46,375 nt of DNA from DATNPH01 sp036703315 (GCA_036703315.1 DATNPH010000085.1:1-46375); one strand, 5' to 3'. Counted from the first letter of the stretch, positions 33,145 through 42,337 are shown. Translations and numbers: made by a program. Notes: generated by a model not told the origin, from the letters alone.

Positions 33145-34335
33145 ATGGTAGAAAAACAAACGGCTATTCAGGGAGCAGATGTTCTAACATCGGTGGGCTG
33201 GTTGAAAGATGCTACCGTAATCGTTGAGGAGGGCAAAATTGTCAGCCTTGAACCAGTTATAAGTCCAAAGGGAGCGATATTAGTGGATGCCCGTGGGTTG
33301 CACATGTTACCGGGCATTGTTGATGTACACGGTGATGCCTTTGAACGCACGATCGCTCCTCGACCTAGCGTAAGCTTTCCCTTGGAAATGGCGCTCGCAG
33401 AAAATGATCGGAATCTGCTTGCTGCCGGAGTCACTACTTTCTTTTACTCGATTACTGACTCCTATGAATCCGGTTTACGCAGCCGAGACATGGCAAGACA
33501 AATCATTGAGTTTGTATTAGAAAAAGGCAAGCAGGCTCTGTGCTGTGACAGTCGCATTCATATTCGGCACGAACAAGCTAACATTGAAGACCATGAGGAG
33601 TTATCGGCTTGGTTAGAAGCCAATCAAATTGATTTACTCTCGCTGAATGACCATCTACCCGTCGCTGGGAATGAGCAACAACTCGCTCGACATATAAAAT
33701 CATTGCGGCTTCGCCATACGATGTCGGACGGGGAAATAAGAGCCTTTGTTGAGCGGATGCAGGCAGCGAGAGAGCAAGGACGTGAGCAGGTGGAGCAACT
33801 CGTTGCTATTGCCCACAACGTTGGCATTCCCCTCGCTTCCCACGATGATGACACTGAGGAAAAAGTGGCTCTGAGTGCAACTCGTCAGATAGCGATCGCA
33901 GAATTCCCCGCTACTATCGAGTTAGCAGCCATGTCTCGTAACTACGGTGCTGCCGTAGTTATGGGTGCCCCCAATCTGGTACGCGGTGGCTCTCATGTTG
34001 GTTATATGAGTGTTGCAGAAGCCGCCCAGAATGGTGTACTGGATATCCTGTGCTCAGATTACCATTACCCTTCCCTGTTCCATGCGCCTTTTAAACTAGC
34101 CGAGTTAGGGTTGATGCCTTTCGAGCAAGCATGGCAGTTAGTCTCGACACGTCCTGCCATTGCCGCAGGCATTGGTGATGCCAAGGGCAGGATTGGCGTA
34201 GGGCTAGATGCCGATTTTCTGCTAGTCACTCCAGAAAATCCCTTACCTTCAGCCATTAGAGCGGTCTACGTTGCTGGACAGGAAGTCGCTCGATATTCGC
34301 TAAATAGGAGTGTAATTGATGAACCCAAGTATTGA
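33145..34335 (+). CDS. Second, divergent PhnM-like amidohydrolase
   Basis: A 396-residue amidohydrolase with the same metal motifs in the same order as the neighbouring PhnM: VDVHGDA (His62, Asp64), LSLNDHLPVAG, LASHDDDT, GAPNLVRGGSHVGY and DILCSDYHYP. Overall sequence differs strongly (HGDAFERTIAPRP replaces HTDNLERCMSPRP), so this is an old paralogue or a separate subfamily. It could handle a different RPn triphosphate, another ribosyl phosphonate, or be redundant. It overlaps the next gene by 17 bp, so it clearly belongs to the operon. Confidence 0.85.
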   Translation: MVEKQTAIQGADVLTSVGWLKDATVIVEEGKIVSLEPVISPKGAILVDARGLHMLPGIVDVHGDAFERTIAPRPSVSFPLEMALAENDRNLLAAGVTTFFYSITDSYESGLRSRDMARQIIEFVLEKGKQALCCDSRIHIRHEQANIEDHEELSAWLEANQIDLLSLNDHLPVAGNEQQLARHIKSLRLRHTMSDGEIRAFVERMQAAREQGREQVEQLVAIAHNVGIPLASHDDDTEEKVALSATRQIAIAEFPATIELAAMSRNYGAAVVMGAPNLVRGGSHVGYMSVAEAAQNGVLDILCSDYHYPSLFHAPFKLAELGLMPFEQAWQLVSTRPAIAAGIGDAKGRIGVGLDADFLLVTPENPLPSAIRAVYVAGQEVARYSLNRSVIDEPKY

Positions 34336-34864
34336 AGCGATCGCTCACCTATTAACCCAAGCTGGAACAAGTCAGTATGGTGGCGAAGCCGTCAGTCAAT
34401 TAGAGCATGCTCTACAGTGTGCCACTCTAGCCGAAGCCGCTGGGCAAAGCCATGAAATGATTAGTGCTTGCTTGCTGCACGACCTAGGGCACCTTGTTCA
34501 CGATTTGGGAGAGCATCCGGCAGATCAGGGAATTGATGACCGCCATCAACAGCGGGCAATGCCACTTTTGCGGAAGCTGTTTCCCGAAGCTGTGACTGAA
34601 CCCATTCGGCTGCACGTCGAGGCTAAACGCTATCTGTGCTTTGCACAGCCAAATTATTGGGCAACATTGTCAGCTGGTTCAAAACAAAGCCTGGAGTTAC
34701 AAGGCGGTATCTTCTCCGAACCATCTGCCGCGAAGTTCATCACCCAGCCTTATGCCATGGATGCCGTGCAATTAAGGATTTGGGATGACCAGGCAAAAGT
34801 TGCCAATTTATCTACACCTGGCTTAGACCACTTCATGTCAATCATGGAAGCTTGTGTGCGATGA
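34319..34864 (+). CDS. PhnZ-like HD-domain oxygenase
   Basis: A 181-residue HD-domain protein. Its N-terminal YGGEAVSQLEHALQCA (Tyr20, Glu23, His30) matches the substrate/iron switch motif of PhnZ, the mixed-valent di-iron oxygenase that cleaves 2-amino-1-hydroxyethylphosphonate to glycine and phosphate. Further ligands are the His54-Asp55 pair (LLHDLGH), His76, His99 and Asp156/157. The PhnZ partner PhnY, which makes the hydroxy substrate, is not in the window. It may therefore act on hydroxyphosphonates taken up directly, or on another intermediate. The ATG at 34319 has GGAG nine bases upstream and overlaps the previous gene. Confidence 0.8.
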   Translation: MNPSIEAIAHLLTQAGTSQYGGEAVSQLEHALQCATLAEAAGQSHEMISACLLHDLGHLVHDLGEHPADQGIDDRHQQRAMPLLRKLFPEAVTEPIRLHVEAKRYLCFAQPNYWATLSAGSKQSLELQGGIFSEPSAAKFITQPYAMDAVQLRIWDDQAKVANLSTPGLDHFMSIMEACVR

Positions 34865-35313
34865 CGCTAACTATTCGTGTTGCAACGCTTGAGGATTTAC
34901 CAACATTGCTGCACCTGCATGCAGAGATGGATGGAGCCTCCCCCATTTTCTTAGAGCAGGCACAGCAAGTTTTTCAGAAAATGAGCCAGATTCCCGATTA
35001 CCACAGCTATCTCGCCTTCAGCGAAGCCGAACCTGTGGGTACCTTTAGTCTGCTATTCGTCCCAACCCTGATGCACCCAGCCATTCATAAGTTTGCCCTA
35101 CTCGATGCCGTGGTTGTCCGGGCAAATTACCGAAGTCAGGGCATTGGTACAACCCTGGTGCAAGAAGCCCTCAAAATTAGTGCGGCGGCAGGCTGCTATA
35201 AAGTAACTCTTTCCTCCAATCTCAAACGCGATCGCGCCCATGCCTTTTACCAGTCACTCGGCTTTAAGCAACATGGCTGGAGTTTTAGTCTCGATCTTGT
35301 TCCTGAAGGATAA
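34861..35313 (+). CDS. phnO: PhnO-like GNAT acetyltransferase
   Basis: A 150-residue GNAT enzyme. The acetyl-CoA loop is YRSQGIGTTLVQEA. The C-terminal LSSNLKRDRAHAFYQSLGF strongly recalls the LSTNVKRHDAHRFY segment of E. coli PhnO, an aminoalkylphosphonate N-acetyltransferase that supports use and detoxification of 1-aminoalkylphosphonates. The ATG overlaps the stop of the preceding gene (ATGA), so they are co-translated. It is the last gene of the phosphonate operon. Confidence 0.75.
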   Translation: MTLTIRVATLEDLPTLLHLHAEMDGASPIFLEQAQQVFQKMSQIPDYHSYLAFSEAEPVGTFSLLFVPTLMHPAIHKFALLDAVVVRANYRSQGIGTTLVQEALKISAAAGCYKVTLSSNLKRDRAHAFYQSLGFKQHGWSFSLDLVPEG

Positions 35314-35609
35314 TATTCTAGTCTTAACTGATAGTAGAGCCTAATAATTATTAATTAGTTAACGTAATATTCTTTAATTCTCTTTTGTAGGAATAATTAA
35401 TCAAAAATAGATGCCATCTATCTGAAGTATTAACTTACGCCATTAGCAAAAAAGTAAAGCAAAAACCAGTAAGAACCGCACAACAGCTAAGACTGCACAC
35501 GCCTCTAGCTACTCAAGGATTAATCCATCAAGAGACGGATGAAGCAACTTAACTCTAATGACAAACTGAAAGAGTTGAGATTCATAAAGATCCTTAAAGA
35601 GAACAACAC
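35314..35609. other. Gene-free spacer before the hemerythrin-like gene
   Basis: An AT-rich stretch of about 300 bp with no gene, terminator or clear palindrome that I can support. It must contain the end of the phosphonate transcript and the promoter of the next gene. Confidence 0.4.
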
Positions 35610-36644
35610 ATGTCAATAACACTTGATGATACCAAACGTCTTGCGATCGGCGAAGCATTAGCTGATATGAAGGCTATGCAGAACCTGATCATCTCTTATG
35701 ATCAAAAACTAATAGAAGGCATTACGGATGAAGAAATTCGTAAGCGTCTACGTGACTTCATGGCAGATGATCAGAAAAACCTGGGTGTTCTTGATACTGT
35801 CATAGTTCAGTACGGCGTCCAAGCAGAGCCTCGTCAGACAACTCATAAAATTATTGAGCAGGCTCAACAAATGCTTGATGATTCTGAACTGTCTATTTTT
35901 GAGAAAACAGCTCAATTTGAATTGCTCAAGCATGCACAAGTCGGCAAAGGACTCGTCGTGCACAAGTGTGCTCAAGTTGTTGGCGCTGACGTGATGGCTG
36001 CCATTAGTCCTCTGAATGCAGTTAACTTTGATAATCGCGCTCATCAAGAGCAACTCAAAGCTGTTCTAGAGGTTTTGGGCACCCGTGAACTCACAGGAAA
36101 AGAGCCTGACCAAAGTTTCTGGGGACGGATTCAAGATGCCGTTGCCGCCTTGTCTGGTGTCGCTGGTAGTGTAGTCACTCGCAGCGATGATGAGATGACC
36201 ATCCGTGAGATCATCCGCATGGATCATGCTAAAACCAATACCATATTTACAGAAATTGGCGCTTCCAATGATCCTCAAAAAATCGCCGAGTATTACGGTC
36301 AACTCTACAAAGATTTGAACGCACATGCTATAGCTGAAGAGCAAGTTGTCTACCCCAAAGTTCGTGCTTTCTACGACGATACTAGAGAGCTTTATGACGA
36401 GCAAGCTGAAATGAAGCAAATGCTCGATCAAATTAAGTCCATGAATCCCGCTAGCAACATTGATGAGTTCAAATCAAGAGTTAAACAGCTGATGGACATC
36501 GTTGGCGATCATATTCGTCAAGAAGAAAGCACCATGTTCACCGCGATCGGTAATAACTTAAACCACGATCAAGAGAAGCAAATGGCTACTGAGTTCAAAA
36601 CAGCTAAAAGCCAGGTTCAGCAAGAGTTAGCCGCTTCCAAATAA
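35610..36644 (+). CDS. Hemerythrin HHE domain protein
   Basis: A 344-residue soluble, helical protein. The C-terminal part (about 200-330) has a hemerythrin-like cation-binding pattern: RMDHAKTN, AHAIAEEQVVYP and VGDHIRQEESTMF provide His and Glu ligands for a di-iron centre. The N-terminal 150 residues form another four-helix-bundle-like, ferritin-like region. Possible roles are oxygen, nitric oxide or iron sensing. It stands alone, with an AAGAGA ribosome binding site and a strong terminator after it. Confidence 0.88.
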   Translation: MSITLDDTKRLAIGEALADMKAMQNLIISYDQKLIEGITDEEIRKRLRDFMADDQKNLGVLDTVIVQYGVQAEPRQTTHKIIEQAQQMLDDSELSIFEKTAQFELLKHAQVGKGLVVHKCAQVVGADVMAAISPLNAVNFDNRAHQEQLKAVLEVLGTRELTGKEPDQSFWGRIQDAVAALSGVAGSVVTRSDDEMTIREIIRMDHAKTNTIFTEIGASNDPQKIAEYYGQLYKDLNAHAIAEEQVVYPKVRAFYDDTRELYDEQAEMKQMLDQIKSMNPASNIDEFKSRVKQLMDIVGDHIRQEESTMFTAIGNNLNHDQEKQMATEFKTAKSQVQQELAASK

Positions 36645-36701
36645 CAGTTTGATAATCAAATCACCAATTAACAGCTAAAAGCAACTGCTTCGCTGATATT
36701 G

Positions 36702-36737
36702 AATACTCCCATCACTAAAGTGGTGGGAGTATTTTGA
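36702..36737 (+). terminator. Rho-independent terminator after the hemerythrin gene
   Basis: AATACTCCCATCAC at 36702-36715 pairs with GTGGTGGGAGTATT at 36720-36733 (14 bp, one G-T wobble), loop TAAA, followed by TT. Confidence 0.85.
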
Positions 36738-37108
36738 TAATTCAAGAGGCTCTAACCGAGCGGTGACAAAACATTGAACGACGGCTACAAGGCAACTTGA
36801 ATAGAATATTAGCTTAACAGCCTGATCTGAGGTGAGACAGATGCATCGGTAAGCTAAGTAGTTCGTGTCAATATCCTAAATGGGCAGGGATACACCAAAC
36901 CTCTCCATTTCTTATGTATGTGACTAACGGATAGCTGTTAAACAGAGTTACGCAAGTAGAGACAAATAAACGTAAAATACTATAAACTATTATTTCCCCT
37001 TGCCTTTTTTGGCAACGGCGGGATTAAAGGGTGCATCAGATTCAGTTTCCTAAACTCTACATTACTCATTTGACTGTTGCTATCAACAAATGCAACAGAG
37101 GTGCAGGC
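36738..37108. other. Gene-free spacer before the pentapeptide-repeat gene
   Basis: I see no gene or notable repeat here. The last bases contain an AGAGGTG ribosome binding site for the next gene. Confidence 0.4.
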
Positions 37109-37999
37109 ATGAACTCTGATGAACTTTTAAAGAAATATGCAGCGGGAGAGAGGGACTTTTTTCTCGCTAATCTGAGTAGGCTTGACCTCAAGCGAGCCAA
37201 CCTGAGAGAGGCAGATTTTACTCACGCCAACCTGAGTGAAGCCAATTTGTTGCAAGCAAACTTGAGCCGCGCCGCTTTCGGGTCAGCTGACTTGCGGGGG
37301 GCTGACTTGGAAGGAGCTAACCTCCAGGGAGCTGACTTGAGCGGAACTGATCTGATGGGCGCTAACTTAAGCGGAGCTAACCTGAGTTTCGCAGGTCTAA
37401 CGGGTGCAGATTTGAGTGGAGCTAATCTGATGGCTGCTAGCTTGATTGGCGCAGATCTCAATGGAGCCAACCTTCAGGAGGCAAACTTAATTGGTGCTAA
37501 CTTGCAGGAAGCGACGCTGATTGGAGCCAACCTCTGTCAGACCAACCTTAGTAGAACATACTTGTATGAAGCCGACTTTAGCGAGGCTATCCTCAATAAT
37601 CTAAACTTGCAAAGAGGTTTATATAACGACAAAACCAAATTTCCTCCAGGCTATGACCCAGCCTCGGCGGGAGCCTTCTTGATTGCTCCCAAAGTGTTAC
37701 TTCCAGGAATCGATTTAAGCGGAGTTTACCTCCCTGGCGTCAACCTGCATGGTGCAAACCTGAGTGGGATAAACCTAAGTAAGTCAAATTTAATTTGGGC
37801 AGATTTAAGTGAGGCAGACTTGAGTGGGGCTAATTTGAGTGGAGCTAATTTGAGTGGGGCTAATTTGAGTGGAGCCAACCTGAACGGAGCCAACCTTGAC
37901 GGAGCCAACCTCAGCGGAACTATTATGCCCAATGGTGACCTGCACAATAGCCAAAGAATAGTACGACAAGCTAGAAAGACCTCACCTAAGTGCAGCTAA
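37109..37999 (+). CDS. Pentapeptide-repeat protein
   Basis: A 296-residue protein built mostly of A(N/D)LxX pentapeptides that fold as a right-handed quadrilateral beta-helix. The N-terminal MNSDELLKKYAAGERDF cap is standard for cyanobacterial members. One repeat block spans about residues 23-165 and a second about 205-280, separated by a 40-residue linker (YNDKTKFPPGYDP...). There is no signal peptide, so it is probably cytoplasmic. At the DNA level, 15-bp units GAGTGGGGCTAATTT/GAGTGGAGCTAATTT repeat in tandem at about 37815-37885, suggesting recent local expansion. The role is unknown. Confidence 0.92.
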   Translation: MNSDELLKKYAAGERDFFLANLSRLDLKRANLREADFTHANLSEANLLQANLSRAAFGSADLRGADLEGANLQGADLSGTDLMGANLSGANLSFAGLTGADLSGANLMAASLIGADLNGANLQEANLIGANLQEATLIGANLCQTNLSRTYLYEADFSEAILNNLNLQRGLYNDKTKFPPGYDPASAGAFLIAPKVLLPGIDLSGVYLPGVNLHGANLSGINLSKSNLIWADLSEADLSGANLSGANLSGANLSGANLNGANLDGANLSGTIMPNGDLHNSQRIVRQARKTSPKCS

Positions 38000-38066
38000 A
38001 AAGTTAAAACTCAAAAGTTAAAACTCAAAGGTTAAAAAAAGACTGTTTAAGTAAATTACAGCTTAT

Positions 38067-38102
38067 AAAAAAAACAAGCCCCTCGATATATAGAAAGGCT
38101 TG
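38067..38102 (-). terminator. Rho-independent terminator of the 1051-residue protein gene
   Basis: On the minus strand CAAGCC (38102-38097) pairs with GGCTTG (38080-38075), followed by eight T residues (38074-38067). It lies 30 bp after the stop of the large membrane protein gene. Simple 'aaactcaaaagttaaa' spacer precedes it on the plus strand. Confidence 0.75.
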
Positions 38103-38133
38103 CTGCATGAGATTGAGTTTGAAAATTTTGAAG

Positions 38134-41100
38134 TTAACCGGGGACGCCTATAGACCCTGCAATAGCTGAGGCTATTGCAGAAACAGATGCCGTACCAAAT
38201 AGCCACCAGGCAGCCGTTGCAGCAGCTTTACGAGTTTCTTCGGCTTGTCGTTGGGCTTGATGCTTGACTTCGTCGAGGCGTCGCTGTGCTTCTAGTTGGA
38301 GACGTTCTGCTCGTTGCAGCACACTATTGCGGGTACGCTCGATCTGGTCAATGAGGCGGTTAGCGTCCTCCTCAGAGATATCTTCGCGGGAACTCATGAC
38401 AGCGACTAGGGTATCCCGATCAAATTGACCTAGCCGATCGCGCAAGGCATCAAAACCAGCTTGTGGATCATCAAACAACTTGCGGATATCAGCTTTGATG
38501 CCATCGTAGTTGAGTTCGGGGCGCTCAAGGCTGTTGAGGTAGTTGCGGATTTTGGCAAAGATCCGGTCAACTGATGCCTGGATGCTGAGTTGCAGATCCC
38601 GCAGTTGTGCCATAAATTGCTCGCGCACACCCAGGATATTATCGACAATCCGATTCACATCCTGTTCCGAGATATCCTCCCGTTGAGACAACAGTTTTAC
38701 AAGGGTGTCTCGGTCAAACATCGAGAGGCGATCGCGCAGATTCAACGCTCCTGATCGGGGATCATGAAGCAGCAACTGTAGGTCACGCTTAATCCCATCA
38801 GGATTGAGTTCGTCCTTACCCGTGTTACGCAGGTAATCAGAAAGCATCCCTTGGAAATCTTGCACCTGCTGCTGAGTACGCTTGGCAAGGCGTCGGGGTG
38901 CCTTAACAAGGCTGCTAACCGTTGACTGCACTTGGTCAATGATTTGATTGACTTGATCCTCACTCAAGTCGCGCCGTTGAGAGAGCAACTTGACTAAGGT
39001 ATCCCGATCCATTGATGCCAAGCGTCCTCTAATCGCTATTGCCCCCACTCTTGGGTTATTGAGCAGTGTGGTTAAGTCTCGCTTGATTCCATCAGGATTG
39101 AGTTCTGCCTTACCTGTGTTACGCAGGTAGTCAGCAATTGCAGATGTTGCCTGATCGTACTGCTCTTTGGCTTTCCCTGCGATTTTTTGGGGCGTATGGC
39201 TGACGCGAGTCCAAACCCCTTCGATCTGATCGAGCGTTTGATTAATTTGCTCTTCACTCAGGTCTTGACGCTGGTTGAGTATCTGCACCAAGGTATCACG
39301 GTCAAACTGAGACGCCCGCGCCCGGAGTGATGATAATCCTGCTTGTGGGTCATCCAAAAGCGTTTTCAGGTCGCGCTCAATGCCATCGGGATTTAGTTCC
39401 TGTTTGTTAGTGTCGCGTAGGAAAGACTTGACTTTGAGCCACTGGGCTTCGATTCTCGCCTTGGCTGCTTCTTGCAGTTCTTGAGATTCTCTCAGGACAT
39501 GGTCGCGTGATGTTACAACCTGATAAATAATGTCATCAGCTTCCGCTGGCGTGATGTCTTGACGCTGGCTCAACAGGCGTTCAAAGGTAGCGCGATCGAG
39601 CTGGGCAAGACGAGCGCTCAGGTGCGCATAATCTGCATCTGAGTCTTCCAGAAGGGGTTTGAAGTTGAGCTGAATTTTTTCGGGTGTCAGGTCTGCTTTG
39701 GGAGTGGTCAGCAGATATTGTTCTACCTCGTGAAACAAGGCAAGCGATCGTCCTCGTTCCTCAGCTACCCTAGCTTGAGACAACACGTCCAAGCGAATGG
39801 ATTCTAACCAATTGGAAATTTCTCTAATTTGAGTTTGAGTAAACAGACCCTTTTGTTGCAGCAAGTTGGCAAAATCCGAGCGATTCAGCTGCTCCAATTC
39901 ATGAACGACTGCTCCTGGGTCAGCTTCCGCGTCATAAATCACATCTCGGAACTCTCGCTCCACAGCTTGCTGATTATTTATCCGCCACAAAGGAGTATTG
40001 AGCAGGTAGTTTTCCACATCCGCTCGAACTGGGCTGTAGGGCAGTGGTGGTGTATCACCCTTTACCTGAGCAGCAACTTTACCTGCCTGATCTCCCACTT
40101 GGTCTTTGACCGTCTTGAGCTGACCGACAATTTTTTCGACATCAAAGTCGGAAAGATCTGTCCGTCCCATCACTAGCCCAATCAGACTGTTCACGCCCAT
40201 AGTCATCGCCTGAGCGACTGGCCCACTATTGCTTTGGGACTGGTCGTTTTTGGTCTGTTGGTTTTGACCCTGACGGTTGTTGCGCAGTTCTTGCATGAGT
40301 TCATCCAGCTTCTGGGTGAGCTGACCTCCAAGTAGCCCTCCAGCTGGCGCTGACTTGAGATAGTCAACCAGTTCTGCCATTGTGTCTCTTTTCGGCGGCA
40401 ACTGATTCACCGTTTTGTCCCATGCCGCTTGGAGTTGGTCTGCGAGCCGATTAACATCCCGTTTGGATAAATCAGTACGGCTGCTGACTAAATCCACAAA
40501 TGTTTGTCGGTCAACGTTGGGAAGACCACCGGTCGTGGCAATCTCTCTTAAATTTGGGTCATTGAGTAAGTTTTCAAACTCCTCCCGAATTGATTTGAGA
40601 TTTAATTCTGGGGGTCGCAGCGATTGGACATAATCTTCTAGGTTCTCTCGGAGACTCACCGGGTCTATAGCTGAGGTCAATTCACGGCGGAAAGCACCAG
40701 CAGCCGCTTCAGCCGTAGCCACAACTTGCTTACTGGCAACATTTCCCCCAATTGCAGCGGCAGCAGTTCCCGCAAGTGCTTGCACGCCAGCACTCGCCGT
40801 ATTGACAATGGAGCCAACTAGAGAACCCACTGTCGTCGAACTGAACCAAACCAGCATCAAGAAGTAACCTGCCCAGATTACAAGACCAACAATCGCTCCC
40901 AGTCCAGCGGATTGAATCAAACTCAGCTTCACCGCAAACAGGCAGGCAAAAAATAGTGATACGGTAACGCTGACCAAAGTCGCAAGTCCGAGCGCAAAGC
41001 CAATCTTGCGAATCGTGCCACCCAGGGTATCCGACTCCTTGTCAGAATCAGAATCTGATGATGAGCCCCCCCCTGCCATAGAAATACCTAAGGCAACGCC

Positions 41101-41289
41101 GAGATTGGTTAACAAGAACTGGAAGGCAAAAGCCAGTACTATACCAGCAACCAAGGCTACAAAAAATCTGGGTCCACTAAAGGCTAAAGCCGCATCTTCC
41201 TTCGTGTTAATTCCTGAAGTTGGTGTCACTTGTGCCAACCACAACGTCCAGCTCCTGAGTGCCAGTGCGATTCCCCCGCTCTCAAACAT
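38134..41289 (-). CDS. Large membrane-anchored repeat protein
   Basis: A 1051-residue protein I cannot assign to a characterised family. Three hydrophobic segments lie near the N terminus (about 42-71, 95-125, 130-150), with a Ser/Asp-rich loop (GGGSSSDSDSDKESD) between the first two, and one at the C terminus (about 1022-1050). The long middle part is helical and charged. It contains eight copies of a motif of the form F/M-D-R-D-T-L-V-x-L-L-S-x-R-x-D-I/L-S-x-x-x-V/A-N-x-I. The later copies sit in units of about 95 residues that also carry a YLRNTGK-ELNPDGIKRDL part. Similar motifs, sometimes loosely labelled apolipoprotein-like, occur in other cyanobacteria. The GAGGAAG ribosome binding site and terminator support a one-gene unit. 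It may tether or shape membranes, which is inference. Confidence 0.85.
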   Translation of the reverse strand: MFESGGIALALRSWTLWLAQVTPTSGINTKEDAALAFSGPRFFVALVAGIVLAFAFQFLLTNLGVALGISMAGGGSSSDSDSDKESDTLGGTIRKIGFALGLATLVSVTVSLFFACLFAVKLSLIQSAGLGAIVGLVIWAGYFLMLVWFSSTTVGSLVGSIVNTASAGVQALAGTAAAAIGGNVASKQVVATAEAAAGAFRRELTSAIDPVSLRENLEDYVQSLRPPELNLKSIREEFENLLNDPNLREIATTGGLPNVDRQTFVDLVSSRTDLSKRDVNRLADQLQAAWDKTVNQLPPKRDTMAELVDYLKSAPAGGLLGGQLTQKLDELMQELRNNRQGQNQQTKNDQSQSNSGPVAQAMTMGVNSLIGLVMGRTDLSDFDVEKIVGQLKTVKDQVGDQAGKVAAQVKGDTPPLPYSPVRADVENYLLNTPLWRINNQQAVEREFRDVIYDAEADPGAVVHELEQLNRSDFANLLQQKGLFTQTQIREISNWLESIRLDVLSQARVAEERGRSLALFHEVEQYLLTTPKADLTPEKIQLNFKPLLEDSDADYAHLSARLAQLDRATFERLLSQRQDITPAEADDIIYQVVTSRDHVLRESQELQEAAKARIEAQWLKVKSFLRDTNKQELNPDGIERDLKTLLDDPQAGLSSLRARASQFDRDTLVQILNQRQDLSEEQINQTLDQIEGVWTRVSHTPQKIAGKAKEQYDQATSAIADYLRNTGKAELNPDGIKRDLTTLLNNPRVGAIAIRGRLASMDRDTLVKLLSQRRDLSEDQVNQIIDQVQSTVSSLVKAPRRLAKRTQQQVQDFQGMLSDYLRNTGKDELNPDGIKRDLQLLLHDPRSGALNLRDRLSMFDRDTLVKLLSQREDISEQDVNRIVDNILGVREQFMAQLRDLQLSIQASVDRIFAKIRNYLNSLERPELNYDGIKADIRKLFDDPQAGFDALRDRLGQFDRDTLVAVMSSREDISEEDANRLIDQIERTRNSVLQRAERLQLEAQRRLDEVKHQAQRQAEETRKAAATAAWWLFGTASVSAIASAIAGSIGVPG

Positions 41290-41566
41290 GATGTCTTCCT
41301 CGTTTTTATGTGTCGCGTAAATCTAAAAGCTTGCTGGAATAGCTCGCCTTATTTGGGCAAAAATCACAGTCTTTAACGCTTTGCTTTAACGACAGAATCG
41401 TTGGTGATGAGGGATTAAATCATCTCTCGCAGGGGTGAAACCTGTGGTAACGCTTGAAAGATCTACCACAAGATGTAGTCGATCGCTCAACGAAAGGACA
41501 CCTAAGATGTAACTACTAGCTGTTCTGTGCAAGTTAGCATTCACTCATCTCTGCAAACGCTTTCAT

Positions 41567-42250
41567 TTAAGCAGGAACCGTCAACGGCATACCGTTATCG
41601 GTAGGACTTAACTGGAGTAAGAAAGGAACAGCTTTTTCTACCCAGTCTTTGATAGCTGTATAGTTTGCCGCGTCTTCTCCGTAACAAATTTCCAGCATAT
41701 CGGTATGAATGATACCCGGATTGAGAGGAATGGCTGCCATCCCGTTGGGAAGTTCTTGGGCAAGCGATCGCGTCAATCCCTCGATCGCCCACTTAGAAGC
41801 ACAGTAGGATGAAACTTGGGGAGACGTAGAGCGACCCCAGCCTGAACTCAGGTTAACAATAACACCACTCCCCTTCTCAATCATTGCTGGCACAAAGTGG
41901 CGAATAACATTGGCTACCCCCTTGATATTCACATCAATCAGGCGGGAAAACTCCTCGCTGGGAATTTCCCACAGTGGGGCTAAGTCGTTGATCATGGCAG
42001 CATTGTTAATCAGCAAATCCGGTGGTTCATAGGCACTGAGTATTAGCTTTGCCCAATTGCTCACCTGCGTTTCATCAGCAATATCCAAAGTCGTGAAATT
42101 GTGGGGAGAACCAAACTTTCGATTGAGTCCCTCAACAGGGGCTTCTGAACGAGCGCAACCAATCACAGTATGCCCTAACTGAATAAATCGCTCAGTCATG
42201 GCTTGACCAAGTCCCCGACTTACACCTGTAATTACGATAAGTTTCGCCAT
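41567..42250 (-). CDS. Short-chain dehydrogenase/reductase
   Basis: A 227-residue classical SDR. The Rossmann nucleotide-binding motif TGVSRGLGQ is at residues 8-16, NNAAMI marks the central strand, and the catalytic Ser, Tyr and Lys lie in NLSSGWGR and SSYCASKWA. ARSEAP after the second strand suggests NADP preference. The start is the ATG at 42250 (MAKLIVITG). A longer in-frame TTG has no support. It follows the class V aminotransferase gene on the same strand by 87 bp. The substrate is unknown. Confidence 0.92.
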   Translation of the reverse strand: MAKLIVITGVSRGLGQAMTERFIQLGHTVIGCARSEAPVEGLNRKFGSPHNFTTLDIADETQVSNWAKLILSAYEPPDLLINNAAMINDLAPLWEIPSEEFSRLIDVNIKGVANVIRHFVPAMIEKGSGVIVNLSSGWGRSTSPQVSSYCASKWAIEGLTRSLAQELPNGMAAIPLNPGIIHTDMLEICYGEDAANYTAIKDWVEKAVPFLLQLSPTDNGMPLTVPA

Positions 42251-42337
42251 ATTAACTGTGACTCTTAATGTTTTGGCTGTGTAATTGTTTGTCAAGGCAT
42301 AAAATGAAATTTTATGCCTCTTGCTAACTATTTCGGT

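Noticed and set aside
37220..37950. CRISPR-like periodicity
   Set aside because: The period is 15 bp and encodes pentapeptide repeats in frame; there are no spacers.
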